From NCBI GenBank assembly GCA_051006215.1, contig JBPCIO010000251.1, positions 1-35,142 of the forward strand: a stretch of DNA of 35,142 nt, written 5' to 3'. Of this stretch, positions 15,564-23,715 are shown in pieces (the first letter of the stretch is position 1; each line of letters begins with the position of its first letter). The notes below the pieces were generated by a model. That model had not been told where the DNA came from, made no database searches, and was given only the letters and a program-made list of their open reading frames with translations. This DNA is from CF-72 sp051006215 (lineage in GTDB: Bacteria > Chloroflexota > UBA6077 > CF-72). A program made the translations under genes and the position numbers.

Positions 15564-15693
15564 CCGAATCCTGAGGCGGAAATCGGGGTGGCGCTCAGGG
15601 CGCATGCGGCGACGGTGACGGAGAGCGCGCAGAACAGACGTCGTACACGGAGTGACACGGGACACCTCGCAGAAGTGGACTACCTGTAACCTG

Positions 15694-15710
15694 ATCGAGC
15701 AATCCTCGAT
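15694..15710. promoter_or_regulatory. Inverted repeat upstream of the NHLP-like gene
   Basis: ATCGAG-N5-CTCGAT is a perfect 6-bp inverted repeat about 130 bp upstream of the ATG at 15563 and about 105 bp after the regulator stop. It could be an operator or a small hairpin. It has no T-tract, so I do not call it a terminator. Confidence 0.3.
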
Positions 15711-15814
15711 ACATTGGAAAGCTCGTAGGTTCATCTTCTGTGATGGCGACCCGCGCCACTCAATCCTGCTCAATATTCCGAGGCCGCCTCGCAGGCAGTC
15801 CGGAGATCCGTTGG

Positions 15815-18800
15815 TTAGCGAGCTGCGCGGCCAGCGCTTCCGTCTTGATCCTCGGTCAGGTATGGGTTGATCGGGAAGCCATACTGGGCGGCGGCCTGCT
15901 CGTATCGCTTCACGATGCGACGCACGGCCATGTGGTCGCGCCGCTGGCGAGCGTTCTGAAGTAGGCGCTCGTAGGCCATGTCCGTGTCCGGTGCGACTGC
16001 GAGCACGTGTTCGGCGAGGGCATCGGAGCGGCCTGGATTGGTCGGGGCCAGGACGTCCGCGAGCTGCAGCGCGGCCGAGACAAAACGGGTCTGGTACTCC
16101 AGCCGGACGGGTTCGAGCCAGTGCCAGGCCGCATCGGCGAGGAGGGCGCCGCGGTACAGCTCCACGGCCCGGGCAAGTGATCCTGTCAGCAAGTCGCCAG
16201 TGGCGCCGCGCGCGCGGACGAGCGCGGCATCGAAAGCGTGTACGTCGGCTATCAACTCGAGCTGTGGGTTGAGTTGATACGTATGGGCACCGTACCGGAT
16301 AGCAGCCTTGCTCTGGAGATCCTCGCGCAACGAATACGCGGCCATCTGCAGATTGTGCAGCGCGCGCTCGTGCGGCATATCTGGCCAGATGAGCTCGGCG
16401 ATCGTCTCGTCAGGGAGCCCCTTCCGATTGAGGATCAACAGCGCCAGCAACTCACGGGCGCGGTCCACTTTGCGCGTGACCTTCTGTACGTGCTGCCCCT
16501 CCCGATGCAGAACGAATGACCCGAACAGTTGCGCTTCGAGACGCGGTAGCTCACTCTGGGCAACGACACTGATCGCGGCCCGCGGGGGGATCCCGGTCCA
16601 GGGGCGGCGCGTGGCCGACATGCGTTCGACGTCGGCCAGCAAGATCGGGCTCAGGCCAACTTTGCGGCCAGCCTGCACCAGCCGCGGATCTTCAGCCGCT
16701 GGTCCTGCCAGCAGCGCCGGCAGGCTCGCCTGGTCTGCGATTGCGACAGCCTGCTCCAGATACCGGAGTCCTTTCTGGGCACGATTCAGATTGAGGTAGG
16801 CGGTCCCGAGCCAGTACAGCGTTTCCACGCGTTGATCTGGGCCCCAGCTGTCGCCGGCTCGGCGCAACGCGGATTCGAAATAGTCAACTGCCCGCGTGCC
16901 GGCGCCATCAACCAGGTGAAGCCGCCCCAGGGCGCGATCGACTGCAGCCAGACTGGGCTTGGAGCCGACCCGCTGGGCCTCGGCCTGTGCGCGTGCGAGC
17001 TGCTTGCGCGCCGCCGGCAGGTCGTGCTGCAGCAAAGCAACCTCTGCTCGCCAGACCAGGGTGTCGGCGAGTAGTTCACGCTCGACGATGTCTTCGGCCA
17101 GCTTTAGCCCAGCATCAAAGACCGTGACGGCATCGCTGAGGCGTCCGCTGGCGCGGTGCCACTGGCCGAGCGCGGCGGTGGCATACGCCTCCTGACGCAG
17201 GGCGCCGACCGAGCTCGCAGCCGCAAGCGCATCGTTCAACGCAGCCCCACCTGCTTCGAGGTTGCCGAGGCGCAGATGGAGCTCGCCGAGGATGGTCTGG
17301 GTGGTGGCCAGACCGTTTCGGTCACCCATCAACCGCCAGTGCGAAGCCGCGGAGGCGAGCGCCTCCTGGGCGGTGACATAGTCGCCGGTGCGGTTGCAGA
17401 AGCTGCCGAAGTTCTGCTGGACCAGGGCCAGATCACGTGAGGGACCGAGCAAACTCAACAGCCGTTCGCCGTTTTCAAAGCACTCGCGAGCGAGAGCAAC
17501 GTCTCCACGCAGGGTGGCGCACACACCCCGAACGCCCAGTGTCCTGCCCTGGAGCAGGCGATGGCGGTCGATCGAGAGATCGTGATTGCGCAGCAGATGG
17601 TCGGCTGCCGACAGCCAGTCTTCGGCCGCCGCCATGTCATTCGCAAACGTGATGATCGCCAACTCGACAAGAGCCCCGAGTTGTACGGCTACGTCGCCAG
17701 ATCGCCCGCCGTGGTGTAGAGCCATTTCGGCCGCAGCGTGCGCCGGTTCCGGATGGCCGGTGAGCAGCAGGGCGCGTGCTTCGATAAGTGACAGGTCGGG
17801 ATGGGCCCGCCGAACGCTTTCGGGCAACACCTCGAGGGTGACGAGCACCGCTCCCCACCGTCCGGCCTTGGCGGCCTCGGCGGCGGTGCGGTGGACGAGC
17901 TCGACCGCGCCGTTGATCTGGCCGAGCTCCTGGCAGGCCCGAACGAGGGCCACGGTATCAAAGGCCTCCTCAGCCAGGGCACGCGCTGCGGACCAGGCTC
18001 GGGTGGCGCGATCGTCAGGGCTTCGGCGCAGGCGGTTGAGGACGGTTTCGTGGACCAGGGCGTGCAGACGGTAGCTTCCGTCCTGCCCCGCGATCAGAAA
18101 AGAACAGCGCTCGGACAACGCCAACAAACGGGACGACCATGGTCCGGGCCCAAGGACGCGTTCGGCCGTGTATGGCGTGAAGCTGTCGAAGACCGAGAGC
18201 ATCTCCAACCAGCCCTGCTCGGTCGGGCTGAGGCGCCCCAGGACTTCGCGTTCGACGTACTTGCCGAGCAGTGAGCCACCGCCAACCCCGAGCTGGCGTG
18301 GCGCGCCGCCAAGCAAGATGCCGGCCACCCAGCCTTCTGCCTGCTCGTCACGGGTGTCGTCGCCGCCGACGGTCGCTCGCAACGCGCGCGTCTCGTCTGA
18401 CGAAAACCGCAGGTCCTCGTCGCCCAGCGGAAAGACGGCCCCGTCCGCGACGAGGCGGGTCATCGACAGCCAGGGCGGTTCGCGAGTGGTGAGGATGATC
18501 TGGCCAGCCTCGGGTAAGTCCCGAACCAGCGCATCCATGGCGTTGATGACTTCTTCTGCCTCACCTATGTGATGAAAGTCGTCGAAGACCAGGATGAATC
18601 CGGCGGGCGCCTCAGCCAGATCGGCCAGCAGCAGCCGCGCGAGGCCCACGCCTTCCGCGCCCTCTGCAAGGCCACTGCGCAGCCGAGGCACCGAGCCGGT
18701 CGACTCGAAGCCGACGTCCACTGCGTCGGCCAAACGGGCAAACAGGCGCCGAGAGTCGCGATCGGCCGTCTGCAGGGTAAGCCAGGCCACCGCCGCGCCG

Positions 18801-18958
18801 CTATCCCGCGCGTAGGTGGCGGCCAGGGTAGTCTTGCCGTAACCGGCCGGGGCAACGAGCAGAATCAGCGGGCGGGCACGGTGTCTGTGGAGGGCTTCGA
18901 GCAATCGCTCGCGTCGAAGCTCGTGCAGAGCCGGGCCGGGTACACCCGACGTGGGCAT
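15815..18958 (-). CDS. STAND ATPase-TPR-SARP (BTAD) transcriptional activator
   Basis: Large regulator of 1047 residues. The N-terminal MalT-like NTPase has Walker A APAGYGKTT (about 36-44), Walker B ILVFDDFHH (122-130) and a sensor-like LTTREPPWL segment. A long helical region of TPR-like repeats runs from about 330 to 760. The C-terminus is SARP type: a winged helix (about 804-890, with RARELLALLILNRKGLPDET and LIWPDMPHERALHNLQMAAY) followed by the all-helical BTAD domain. MalT-type proteins usually carry a C-terminal LuxR helix-turn-helix; here a SARP module replaces it. SARP proteins activate pathway-specific gene sets in actinomycetes. The ATG at 18958 is preferred (AAGTGAG upstream) over a GTG at 19000. 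It is divergent from the PolB homologue. Confidence 0.9.
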   Translation of the reverse strand: MPTSGVPGPALHELRRERLLEALHRHRARPLILLVAPAGYGKTTLAATYARDSGAAVAWLTLQTADRDSRRLFARLADAVDVGFESTGSVPRLRSGLAEGAEGVGLARLLLADLAEAPAGFILVFDDFHHIGEAEEVINAMDALVRDLPEAGQIILTTREPPWLSMTRLVADGAVFPLGDEDLRFSSDETRALRATVGGDDTRDEQAEGWVAGILLGGAPRQLGVGGGSLLGKYVEREVLGRLSPTEQGWLEMLSVFDSFTPYTAERVLGPGPWSSRLLALSERCSFLIAGQDGSYRLHALVHETVLNRLRRSPDDRATRAWSAARALAEEAFDTVALVRACQELGQINGAVELVHRTAAEAAKAGRWGAVLVTLEVLPESVRRAHPDLSLIEARALLLTGHPEPAHAAAEMALHHGGRSGDVAVQLGALVELAIITFANDMAAAEDWLSAADHLLRNHDLSIDRHRLLQGRTLGVRGVCATLRGDVALARECFENGERLLSLLGPSRDLALVQQNFGSFCNRTGDYVTAQEALASAASHWRLMGDRNGLATTQTILGELHLRLGNLEAGGAALNDALAAASSVGALRQEAYATAALGQWHRASGRLSDAVTVFDAGLKLAEDIVERELLADTLVWRAEVALLQHDLPAARKQLARAQAEAQRVGSKPSLAAVDRALGRLHLVDGAGTRAVDYFESALRRAGDSWGPDQRVETLYWLGTAYLNLNRAQKGLRYLEQAVAIADQASLPALLAGPAAEDPRLVQAGRKVGLSPILLADVERMSATRRPWTGIPPRAAISVVAQSELPRLEAQLFGSFVLHREGQHVQKVTRKVDRARELLALLILNRKGLPDETIAELIWPDMPHERALHNLQMAAYSLREDLQSKAAIRYGAHTYQLNPQLELIADVHAFDAALVRARGATGDLLTGSLARAVELYRGALLADAAWHWLEPVRLEYQTRFVSAALQLADVLAPTNPGRSDALAEHVLAVAPDTDMAYERLLQNARQRRDHMAVRRIVKRYEQAAAQYGFPINPYLTEDQDGSAGRAAR

Positions 18959-18967
18959 GCTCACTTT

Positions 18968-18980
18968 GCATAGAGTATGC
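18968..18980. promoter_or_regulatory. Palindrome in the regulator/PolB divergent intergenic region
   Basis: GCATA-GAG-TATGC is a perfect inverted repeat lying in the 26 bp between the two start codons. It overlaps a plus-strand TAGAGT (18971-18976), 8 nt before the polymerase GTG, and a minus-strand TACTCT. A protein bound here would cover both predicted -10 elements, which fits autoregulation by the SARP regulator (inference). Confidence 0.42.
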
Positions 18981-18984
18981 GCAA

Positions 18985-21261
18985 GTGGTTGGATACGCAC
19001 TCCTCGGCTGCGATCCGACCGAAGGCATTGTGTCCGTCGAGGCCGACACCAAAGGTAGTGCGCGAGTGTGGCGGCGCGTCGACGACCGGATCGAGCTCAC
19101 CGAGCACCGCTTTGCCAACTGGTTCCTCACCACCAGTCTGGACCTGCTAGCGCATTTGCCGGCCGTGCGCCTCCAGGCAGAAACGCTCCGCGCTGCCCAC
19201 GGACAGCTGCACCTTACCCAGCCGCTGTCGGTCGTCGAGCTGGATTGGCCAAGCTCGGCCAACGCAGATGCCTACCGCTACCTGGTGCTGACCGACAACC
19301 TGGACGAAGTGGAAACGACACTCGTCGAAACCTCGAATAAGGGCGACGGGGGCGAGGCAAAGACACTGGCCGATCTACGCGGGCTGATCCTGGTGTGGGG
19401 CCCGAGAGAACAGTTCCTCACCCTGACCGGGCGGACCTACTTCAAGGGCATGACCTTCGCCGATGTGCGCCGCTTCCAGTTTGACCTGGAGACCACCGGG
19501 CTCGACGAAGATAGACATCGCATCTTCATGATCAGCATGCGTGACAGCACCGGCTGGCGGGCGTGCCTCGACACCGGTTCGCTCACCGAGACAGAGCTGA
19601 TCGAACGGTTTGTGGAAGTGGTCCAGGCCCGAGATCCGGATGTCCTCGAAAACCACAACATCTTTGCATTCGACCTGCCCTTTTTGGTCAAACGTGCCGC
19701 CCGTCTGGGCGTGCGGCTTGGGCTGGGCCGGGACAGCACTGAACCCCGGCCGGAGGCCGGCGCGTTCGATGTCGGTGAACGACCGGAGCCCTTCCTGCGG
19801 TGGCGAATCGCCGGCCGAGAGGTGGTCGATACCCAGCACGCGGTGCGTCGCTTCGGCGCGACCGCACCCAACCTTCGCCGCCACGGACTGAAGGACGCCG
19901 CGCGTTACTTCGGCTTCGCACGGACGGATCGGGAGTATGTCCCAGGCGCGGAGGTGTGGCCGACGTACCTCGTCGATCCAGAGCGTATCCGCCGCTACGC
20001 GGCTGACGACGTGGACGAAGTCGACGGGTTGTCGCGACGACTGCTGCCAACTGTTTTCGGCCTGGCGACGATGCTGCCGCGCGCGTATGAGGGGATCGCC
20101 GCCGACTCAGGTCCGGCGGCTCTCTGGGAGCTGTTGCTGGTGCGCGCCTATCTTCACGCCGGCCGCTCGATTGCCGCGCCCACACCTCGCCTGCAGCAAT
20201 CGAGGATCGAGCCGAGATCCGAATTGCTTATGACCGGGGTGGTGGGTGCCGGCGCTCGCGCGAGCGTGCGTCCGCTTCTTCCTTGCGTGGTTGTCGACAA
20301 CGCCATTGCCGCCAGCAACGACACCTTTGGGGTGCTGCCCGCGTTGCTCGGCGAGTTGTTGGGCAGCTCGGGCGACCCGAGCGCGCAGCTGCTTGCCACG
20401 GCAGGTCACGCCTATCTGGCCGGCCAGGGCCTTTTCTCGGACCCCCAGGCGGCCATGGATGCGACTACTCTGGCGCGACAATATGTCGATCGCCTCTTGG
20501 TCGACCTGCGCGCCCGCGGCTGCTCCATTGTCGAGGTCGACGGCGAAGACGTCTTGCTGGCGACTCCAAGGGCCTGGGACGCCTCAATCGAAGGCGAGCT
20601 CGTCGTAGCCGCCGAGGGCTATTTACCGGAGCGAGTGCACCTGGTATTCGAAGAGCACTATGCAGGGGTGTACGCTCGCGCCCCGCGCAGCGCGGTGCTG
20701 CTTGGCTATGACGGAGAGGTGACGCTCGTCGGCACCGTTTTCCGCGCGAGTCGACTGGAGCGCTTCGGCGAAGCGTTTCTGCAGCGTGTGGCGCCGATGG
20801 TGATCCAGGGCCAGGTGGTTGGGTTGCGACTGGCATTCCTCGACACGGTGCACCTCCTGCGAACGGCGCGCATTCCGCTCGAGCACCTGTGCGTCCTGGT
20901 GACGCTGCATACGTCGATGGCCCAGTATCGCCGCAGCGGCATGCGCGACGAGCCGTACGAAATGCTTCTGGGGGCGGGCGTGCGGGCCTGGCGCGTGGGC
21001 CAGCGCATTCGGTACTTCCGACAGCGCGGCGGCGAGCCGCGGCTGCTGCAAGAAGGCGATAGCATCACGGCTGCCGAAGCGGACGCGGACTACTACGTCC
21101 AGCGCCTGTACAGCGTGTACTGCCAGCAATTCGCGCAGGCTTTCCGGCGCGTCGATTTCGACAAGGTGTTCCGCGTGCCGGCCGGGCCGGGCCCGTTTGT
21201 CGAGCCCGACATGCAGGCTGATCTGGCCAGCGTGCGGCCTATCGCTCAAACAGCAGTGTAG
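18985..21261 (+). CDS. Family B DNA polymerase homologue, exonuclease intact, polymerase motifs degenerate
   Basis: Protein of 758 residues aligned by eye to bacterial/archaeal PolB. The 3'-5' exonuclease domain is complete: ExoI FQFDLETTGL (D167, E169), ExoII ENHNIFAFDLPF (N225, D230) and ExoIII YAADD (Y338, D342). The palm is altered. The motif A position reads VVVDNAIAASND instead of DxxSLYPS; the finger helices expected between motifs A and B are nearly absent; motif B (KxxxNSxYG) is ATAGHAYLAG without its lysine; motif C, normally DTD, is VDGED (518-522). The thumb-like C-terminus remains. It is therefore probably a nuclease or structural protein rather than a polymerase. It begins with GTG at 18985, preceded by TAGAGT 8 nt upstream. 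Confidence 0.85.
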   Translation: MVGYALLGCDPTEGIVSVEADTKGSARVWRRVDDRIELTEHRFANWFLTTSLDLLAHLPAVRLQAETLRAAHGQLHLTQPLSVVELDWPSSANADAYRYLVLTDNLDEVETTLVETSNKGDGGEAKTLADLRGLILVWGPREQFLTLTGRTYFKGMTFADVRRFQFDLETTGLDEDRHRIFMISMRDSTGWRACLDTGSLTETELIERFVEVVQARDPDVLENHNIFAFDLPFLVKRAARLGVRLGLGRDSTEPRPEAGAFDVGERPEPFLRWRIAGREVVDTQHAVRRFGATAPNLRRHGLKDAARYFGFARTDREYVPGAEVWPTYLVDPERIRRYAADDVDEVDGLSRRLLPTVFGLATMLPRAYEGIAADSGPAALWELLLVRAYLHAGRSIAAPTPRLQQSRIEPRSELLMTGVVGAGARASVRPLLPCVVVDNAIAASNDTFGVLPALLGELLGSSGDPSAQLLATAGHAYLAGQGLFSDPQAAMDATTLARQYVDRLLVDLRARGCSIVEVDGEDVLLATPRAWDASIEGELVVAAEGYLPERVHLVFEEHYAGVYARAPRSAVLLGYDGEVTLVGTVFRASRLERFGEAFLQRVAPMVIQGQVVGLRLAFLDTVHLLRTARIPLEHLCVLVTLHTSMAQYRRSGMRDEPYEMLLGAGVRAWRVGQRIRYFRQRGGEPRLLQEGDSITAAEADADYYVQRLYSVYCQQFAQAFRRVDFDKVFRVPAGPGPFVEPDMQADLASVRPIAQTAV

Positions 21262-21267
21262 GGTACG

Positions 21268-21286
21268 AAAAAGCCGGTTTGCCGGC
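21268..21286 (-). terminator. Intrinsic-terminator-like hairpin facing the minus strand
   Basis: GCCGG-TTTG-CCGGC (21273-21286) is preceded on plus by AAAAA (21268-21272). Read on minus it is a GC stem followed by TTTTT, the classic intrinsic terminator. It sits just after the PolB stop, so it would stop minus-strand transcription coming from the right. Confidence 0.45.
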
Positions 21287-21294
21287 ATGCACGT

Positions 21295-21323
21295 TTGACA
21301 CGCTCTGCGGACGCTCCTAGAGT
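21295..21323 (+). promoter_or_regulatory. Sigma-70-type promoter for the TPR gene
   Basis: A perfect -35 TTGACA (21295-21300), a 17-bp spacer and TAGAGT (21318-21323) as -10 (four of six consensus bases). Transcription would start near 21330, giving a leader of about 54 nt that carries the AGGAGG ribosome site at 21374-21379. Confidence 0.7.
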
Positions 21324-21383
21324 GGCTTGAGTCCAACGGGGCTGGGCGGCCGCCGCGCCCCGAAGCTATACGAAGGAGGCGCG

Positions 21384-22568
21384 TTGGGCTACACGTACCG
21401 ACGCCGCCGATCTGGACCGAATTGGGGACTGATTGTGTCCCTGGTCCTGGTGGCGGGCGCCGCGGCTTACTTCGTGCCGCAATACATAACGCCGCAGGCT
21501 GGGCCCACGCCGCCGCCTCTGGGTAGCGATGCCGCGCCCGTCGCTGCCGCGGCGCCATCCCCGGCTGCGCTACTTGCCACACCGCCGCCGGCGCGTCTGG
21601 AGGACGCTGCGGCCGAGATCGCCGTCGGGCATTGGACCGCGGCTGCCGGGGTGTATGCGGATGTCGCGCGCGCCGCGCCGACCCTCGCCGCCGCCCAAGC
21701 CGGCTGGGCGCGCGCGCTGGTCTACGCCAACAAGCCAGGGGATGCTATCGAGCACGCGCAGAAGGCTGCCGATCTCGAGCCGAAGTCGGCTGAGTTCCAG
21801 GCGCTGCTCGCGCTCGCGTTTGACTGGTCTGGCAATTCGGACCGCGCGCTCACCAGTAGCCGGCGGGCTACCGAGCTCGACCCCAAGTTAGCAGAGGGAT
21901 GGGCGTATCTGGCGGAGGCGGAGACCGACAAGTTCCGACTCAAAGAAGCGGGCGACGCGCTGGAGCGTGCCGTGGCCGCCGGCGGGGCCGACAATCCCGA
22001 AGTGTTGCGGGTCCAGGCGTACCTTGCCGAGACCAACGCCGACTACACCAGTGCCATCGATTTGTACAAACGGGCGGTCGCGAGGGCACCGGAGCGTTCG
22101 TACATGCGGCTTAGTCTGGGACACGCCCTGCGGACCGTCAAGCAATACGACGAGGCCATCCAGGCATATCAACAAGCTGCTGATCTGAATCCAGAGGACG
22201 CGCGCGCGGAAGGCGGGATGGGTGCGGCGTACTACGCAATGGAGGAATACGACTCCGCGCAGTCGCACTTGCAGCGAGCGCTGGAAATCGATCCGAACTA
22301 CGCCACCGGCTGGGGTCAGCTGGGGTGGGTATTCTACGTCCAGAAGAACTATGACGGGGCGGAGCCCAACTTTGAAAAAGCGGTGGCTCTAGAAAAAGAG
22401 CCGATCAAGAACGCCACCTATCGCCACGCGCTTGGCTGGAGCTACGTGAACACGAAGCAATACGACAAAGCGAAGCAGGAGTTCACCAAAGCCCTCCAAG
22501 AGAACCCCGATCTGGACGGCGCCAAAGAAGGTCTCCAGGTTGTGGCTACCTCGAGCCCTTCGCATTAA
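21384..22568 (+). CDS. Membrane-anchored TPR-repeat protein
   Basis: Protein of 394 residues. After a basic N-terminus (TYRRRRSG) comes one membrane helix (about residues 15-32), a Pro/Ala-rich linker to about 75, then tandem TPR repeats to the C-terminus. Typical repeat pieces are KPGDAIEHAQKAADLEPKSA, YDEAIQAYQQAADLNPEDAR and YDSAQSHLQRALEIDPNYAT. Such proteins scaffold protein-protein contacts; the partner is unknown. The TTG start at 21384 is chosen because AGGAGG lies four bases upstream; an in-frame TTG at 21327 falls near the predicted transcription start. The gene has its own strong promoter and is followed by a hairpin and a glycosyltransferase gene. Confidence 0.83.
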   Translation: MGYTYRRRRSGPNWGLIVSLVLVAGAAAYFVPQYITPQAGPTPPPLGSDAAPVAAAAPSPAALLATPPPARLEDAAAEIAVGHWTAAAGVYADVARAAPTLAAAQAGWARALVYANKPGDAIEHAQKAADLEPKSAEFQALLALAFDWSGNSDRALTSSRRATELDPKLAEGWAYLAEAETDKFRLKEAGDALERAVAAGGADNPEVLRVQAYLAETNADYTSAIDLYKRAVARAPERSYMRLSLGHALRTVKQYDEAIQAYQQAADLNPEDARAEGGMGAAYYAMEEYDSAQSHLQRALEIDPNYATGWGQLGWVFYVQKNYDGAEPNFEKAVALEKEPIKNATYRHALGWSYVNTKQYDKAKQEFTKALQENPDLDGAKEGLQVVATSSPSH

Positions 22569-22580
22569 TCGTCGACACTC

Positions 22581-22599
22581 CCTCTCCCCAAGGGAGAGG
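22581..22599. repeat. Perfect 8-bp stem hairpin between the TPR and glycosyltransferase genes
   Basis: CCTCTCCC-CAA-GGGAGAGG is a perfect stem with a 3-nt loop lying 12 bp after the TPR stop. It lacks a T-tract. Similar CCTCTCCC/GGGAGAGG palindromes recur as intergenic repeats in many bacterial genomes, so it may be a REP-like copy; within this window I see one. Confidence 0.5.
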
Positions 22600-22614
22600 C
22601 GCCATTCACACGTT

Positions 22615-23715
22615 GTGGTGGTCTACTCGCGGGTGGGTGGCGGGCACCTGTCGGCTGCGCGGGCGCTGGCAGACGAGCTGCAGACCGCGGGTGAAGTAAC
22701 GGCGACCATCGTCGATGCCTACCTGGAATGCGCTCGATTCCCAGTGACGTTGTTCCCGGCGCTGTACGCCCGACTTGCGCGCCACCACCCTCAGCTGTGG
22801 TCGATGGTCTACCAGGGCTCACAGGCGCTCGACTCCACACGTGTTCTGGCACCCTTCTTGAAGCGCGGCTTCAGCCGATTGATGGCCGAGGAGCGGCCGG
22901 AGTTGGTGGTCTCGGTACTGCCTGGCATAAACGGCCTCCTGGTCAAGGCGGCCGCGTCGACGCGCGCTCGGTTCGAAGTAGTGCTCACGGATTGGCACTC
23001 AGTGCACCCGTTCTGGGTTGCGCCGGGTGTCGGGCACTATACCGCGCCCACTGCTTCGGCCCGGAATGATTGCGTCCGTTTCGGCGCGCTCGAAGCGTCG
23101 GTGACGGTGGTCGGCATTCCGGTGCGGCGAATGTTTGCAACTGAAATGGACCGCGCCTCAGTTCGCGAACGATGCCTGCGAGAGCTCGGGCTCGACCCGC
23201 GGCGTTTCACGGTGCTGGCCATGGTGGGCGCTGAAGGCTCGCCGCGGGCGCTGCTGAACATCGCCCGGCTTGCGCTCATTGAGAAGGATGTTCAGACGCT
23301 GGTCGTCTGCGGCTGGAATACAGATCTCAGACGGCGCGTCGCGCAACTCCCGTCTCGCACACCAATGCTCGGGGTCGGATTCGTCGACAACGTGGCCGAG
23401 CTGATGCGTGCTGCCGACGTACTCGTGACCAAAGCCGGTGGCCTGACTCTGGCGGAGGCGTTTGCGTGTGCGGTCCCGACCGTGGTCCACGACGTCCTGG
23501 CGGGCCAGGAGGCGGGCAATCTCGAATACGTGCTGCAGCGCGACGCGGTCGCGTACGCCTCGAACCCTGACCAGCTCGTCGAACGGATTGCCGAGCTGTA
23601 CGACGATCCAGGCCGTCGCGCGAGGCTGGCGGAATGTGGCGCGCGCCTGGCACGCCCGACCGCGGCGCAACAGATTGCGCGAGAGCTTCTCACCAGGTTG
23701 GCCGCCGCGCGCTAG
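22615..23715 (+). CDS. MGDG-synthase-like glycosyltransferase (GT28 type)
   Basis: Predicted glycosyltransferase of the MGDG synthase/MurG group, 366 residues. The N-terminal half begins with VVYSRVGGGHLSAARAL, the glycine-rich block of the MGDG-synthase domain, and has VVLTDWHSVHPFW. The C-terminal half has the GT28 sugar-nucleotide region: VLAMVGAEGS, LGVGFVDNVAELMRAADVLV and TKAGGLTLAEAFACAVPTVV. The family moves a sugar from UDP-glucose or UDP-galactose to diacylglycerol, or builds related glycolipids; substrate is inferred. The start is uncertain: GTG at 22615 or 22618 just before the conserved strand, or TTG at 22540 overlapping the TPR gene. Its TAG shares CTAG with the convergent DtxR-type gene. 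Confidence 0.86.
   Translation: MVVYSRVGGGHLSAARALADELQTAGEVTATIVDAYLECARFPVTLFPALYARLARHHPQLWSMVYQGSQALDSTRVLAPFLKRGFSRLMAEERPELVVSVLPGINGLLVKAAASTRARFEVVLTDWHSVHPFWVAPGVGHYTAPTASARNDCVRFGALEASVTVVGIPVRRMFATEMDRASVRERCLRELGLDPRRFTVLAMVGAEGSPRALLNIARLALIEKDVQTLVVCGWNTDLRRRVAQLPSRTPMLGVGFVDNVAELMRAADVLVTKAGGLTLAEAFACAVPTVVHDVLAGQEAGNLEYVLQRDAVAYASNPDQLVERIAELYDDPGRRARLAECGARLARPTAAQQIARELLTRLAAAR

Noticed and set aside
20623..21582. Minus-strand open frame of 319 codons across the PolB end and the TPR promoter.
   Set aside because: Antisense shadow of the PolB homologue, with no domain pattern; it also runs through the terminator-like hairpin and the TTGACA promoter.
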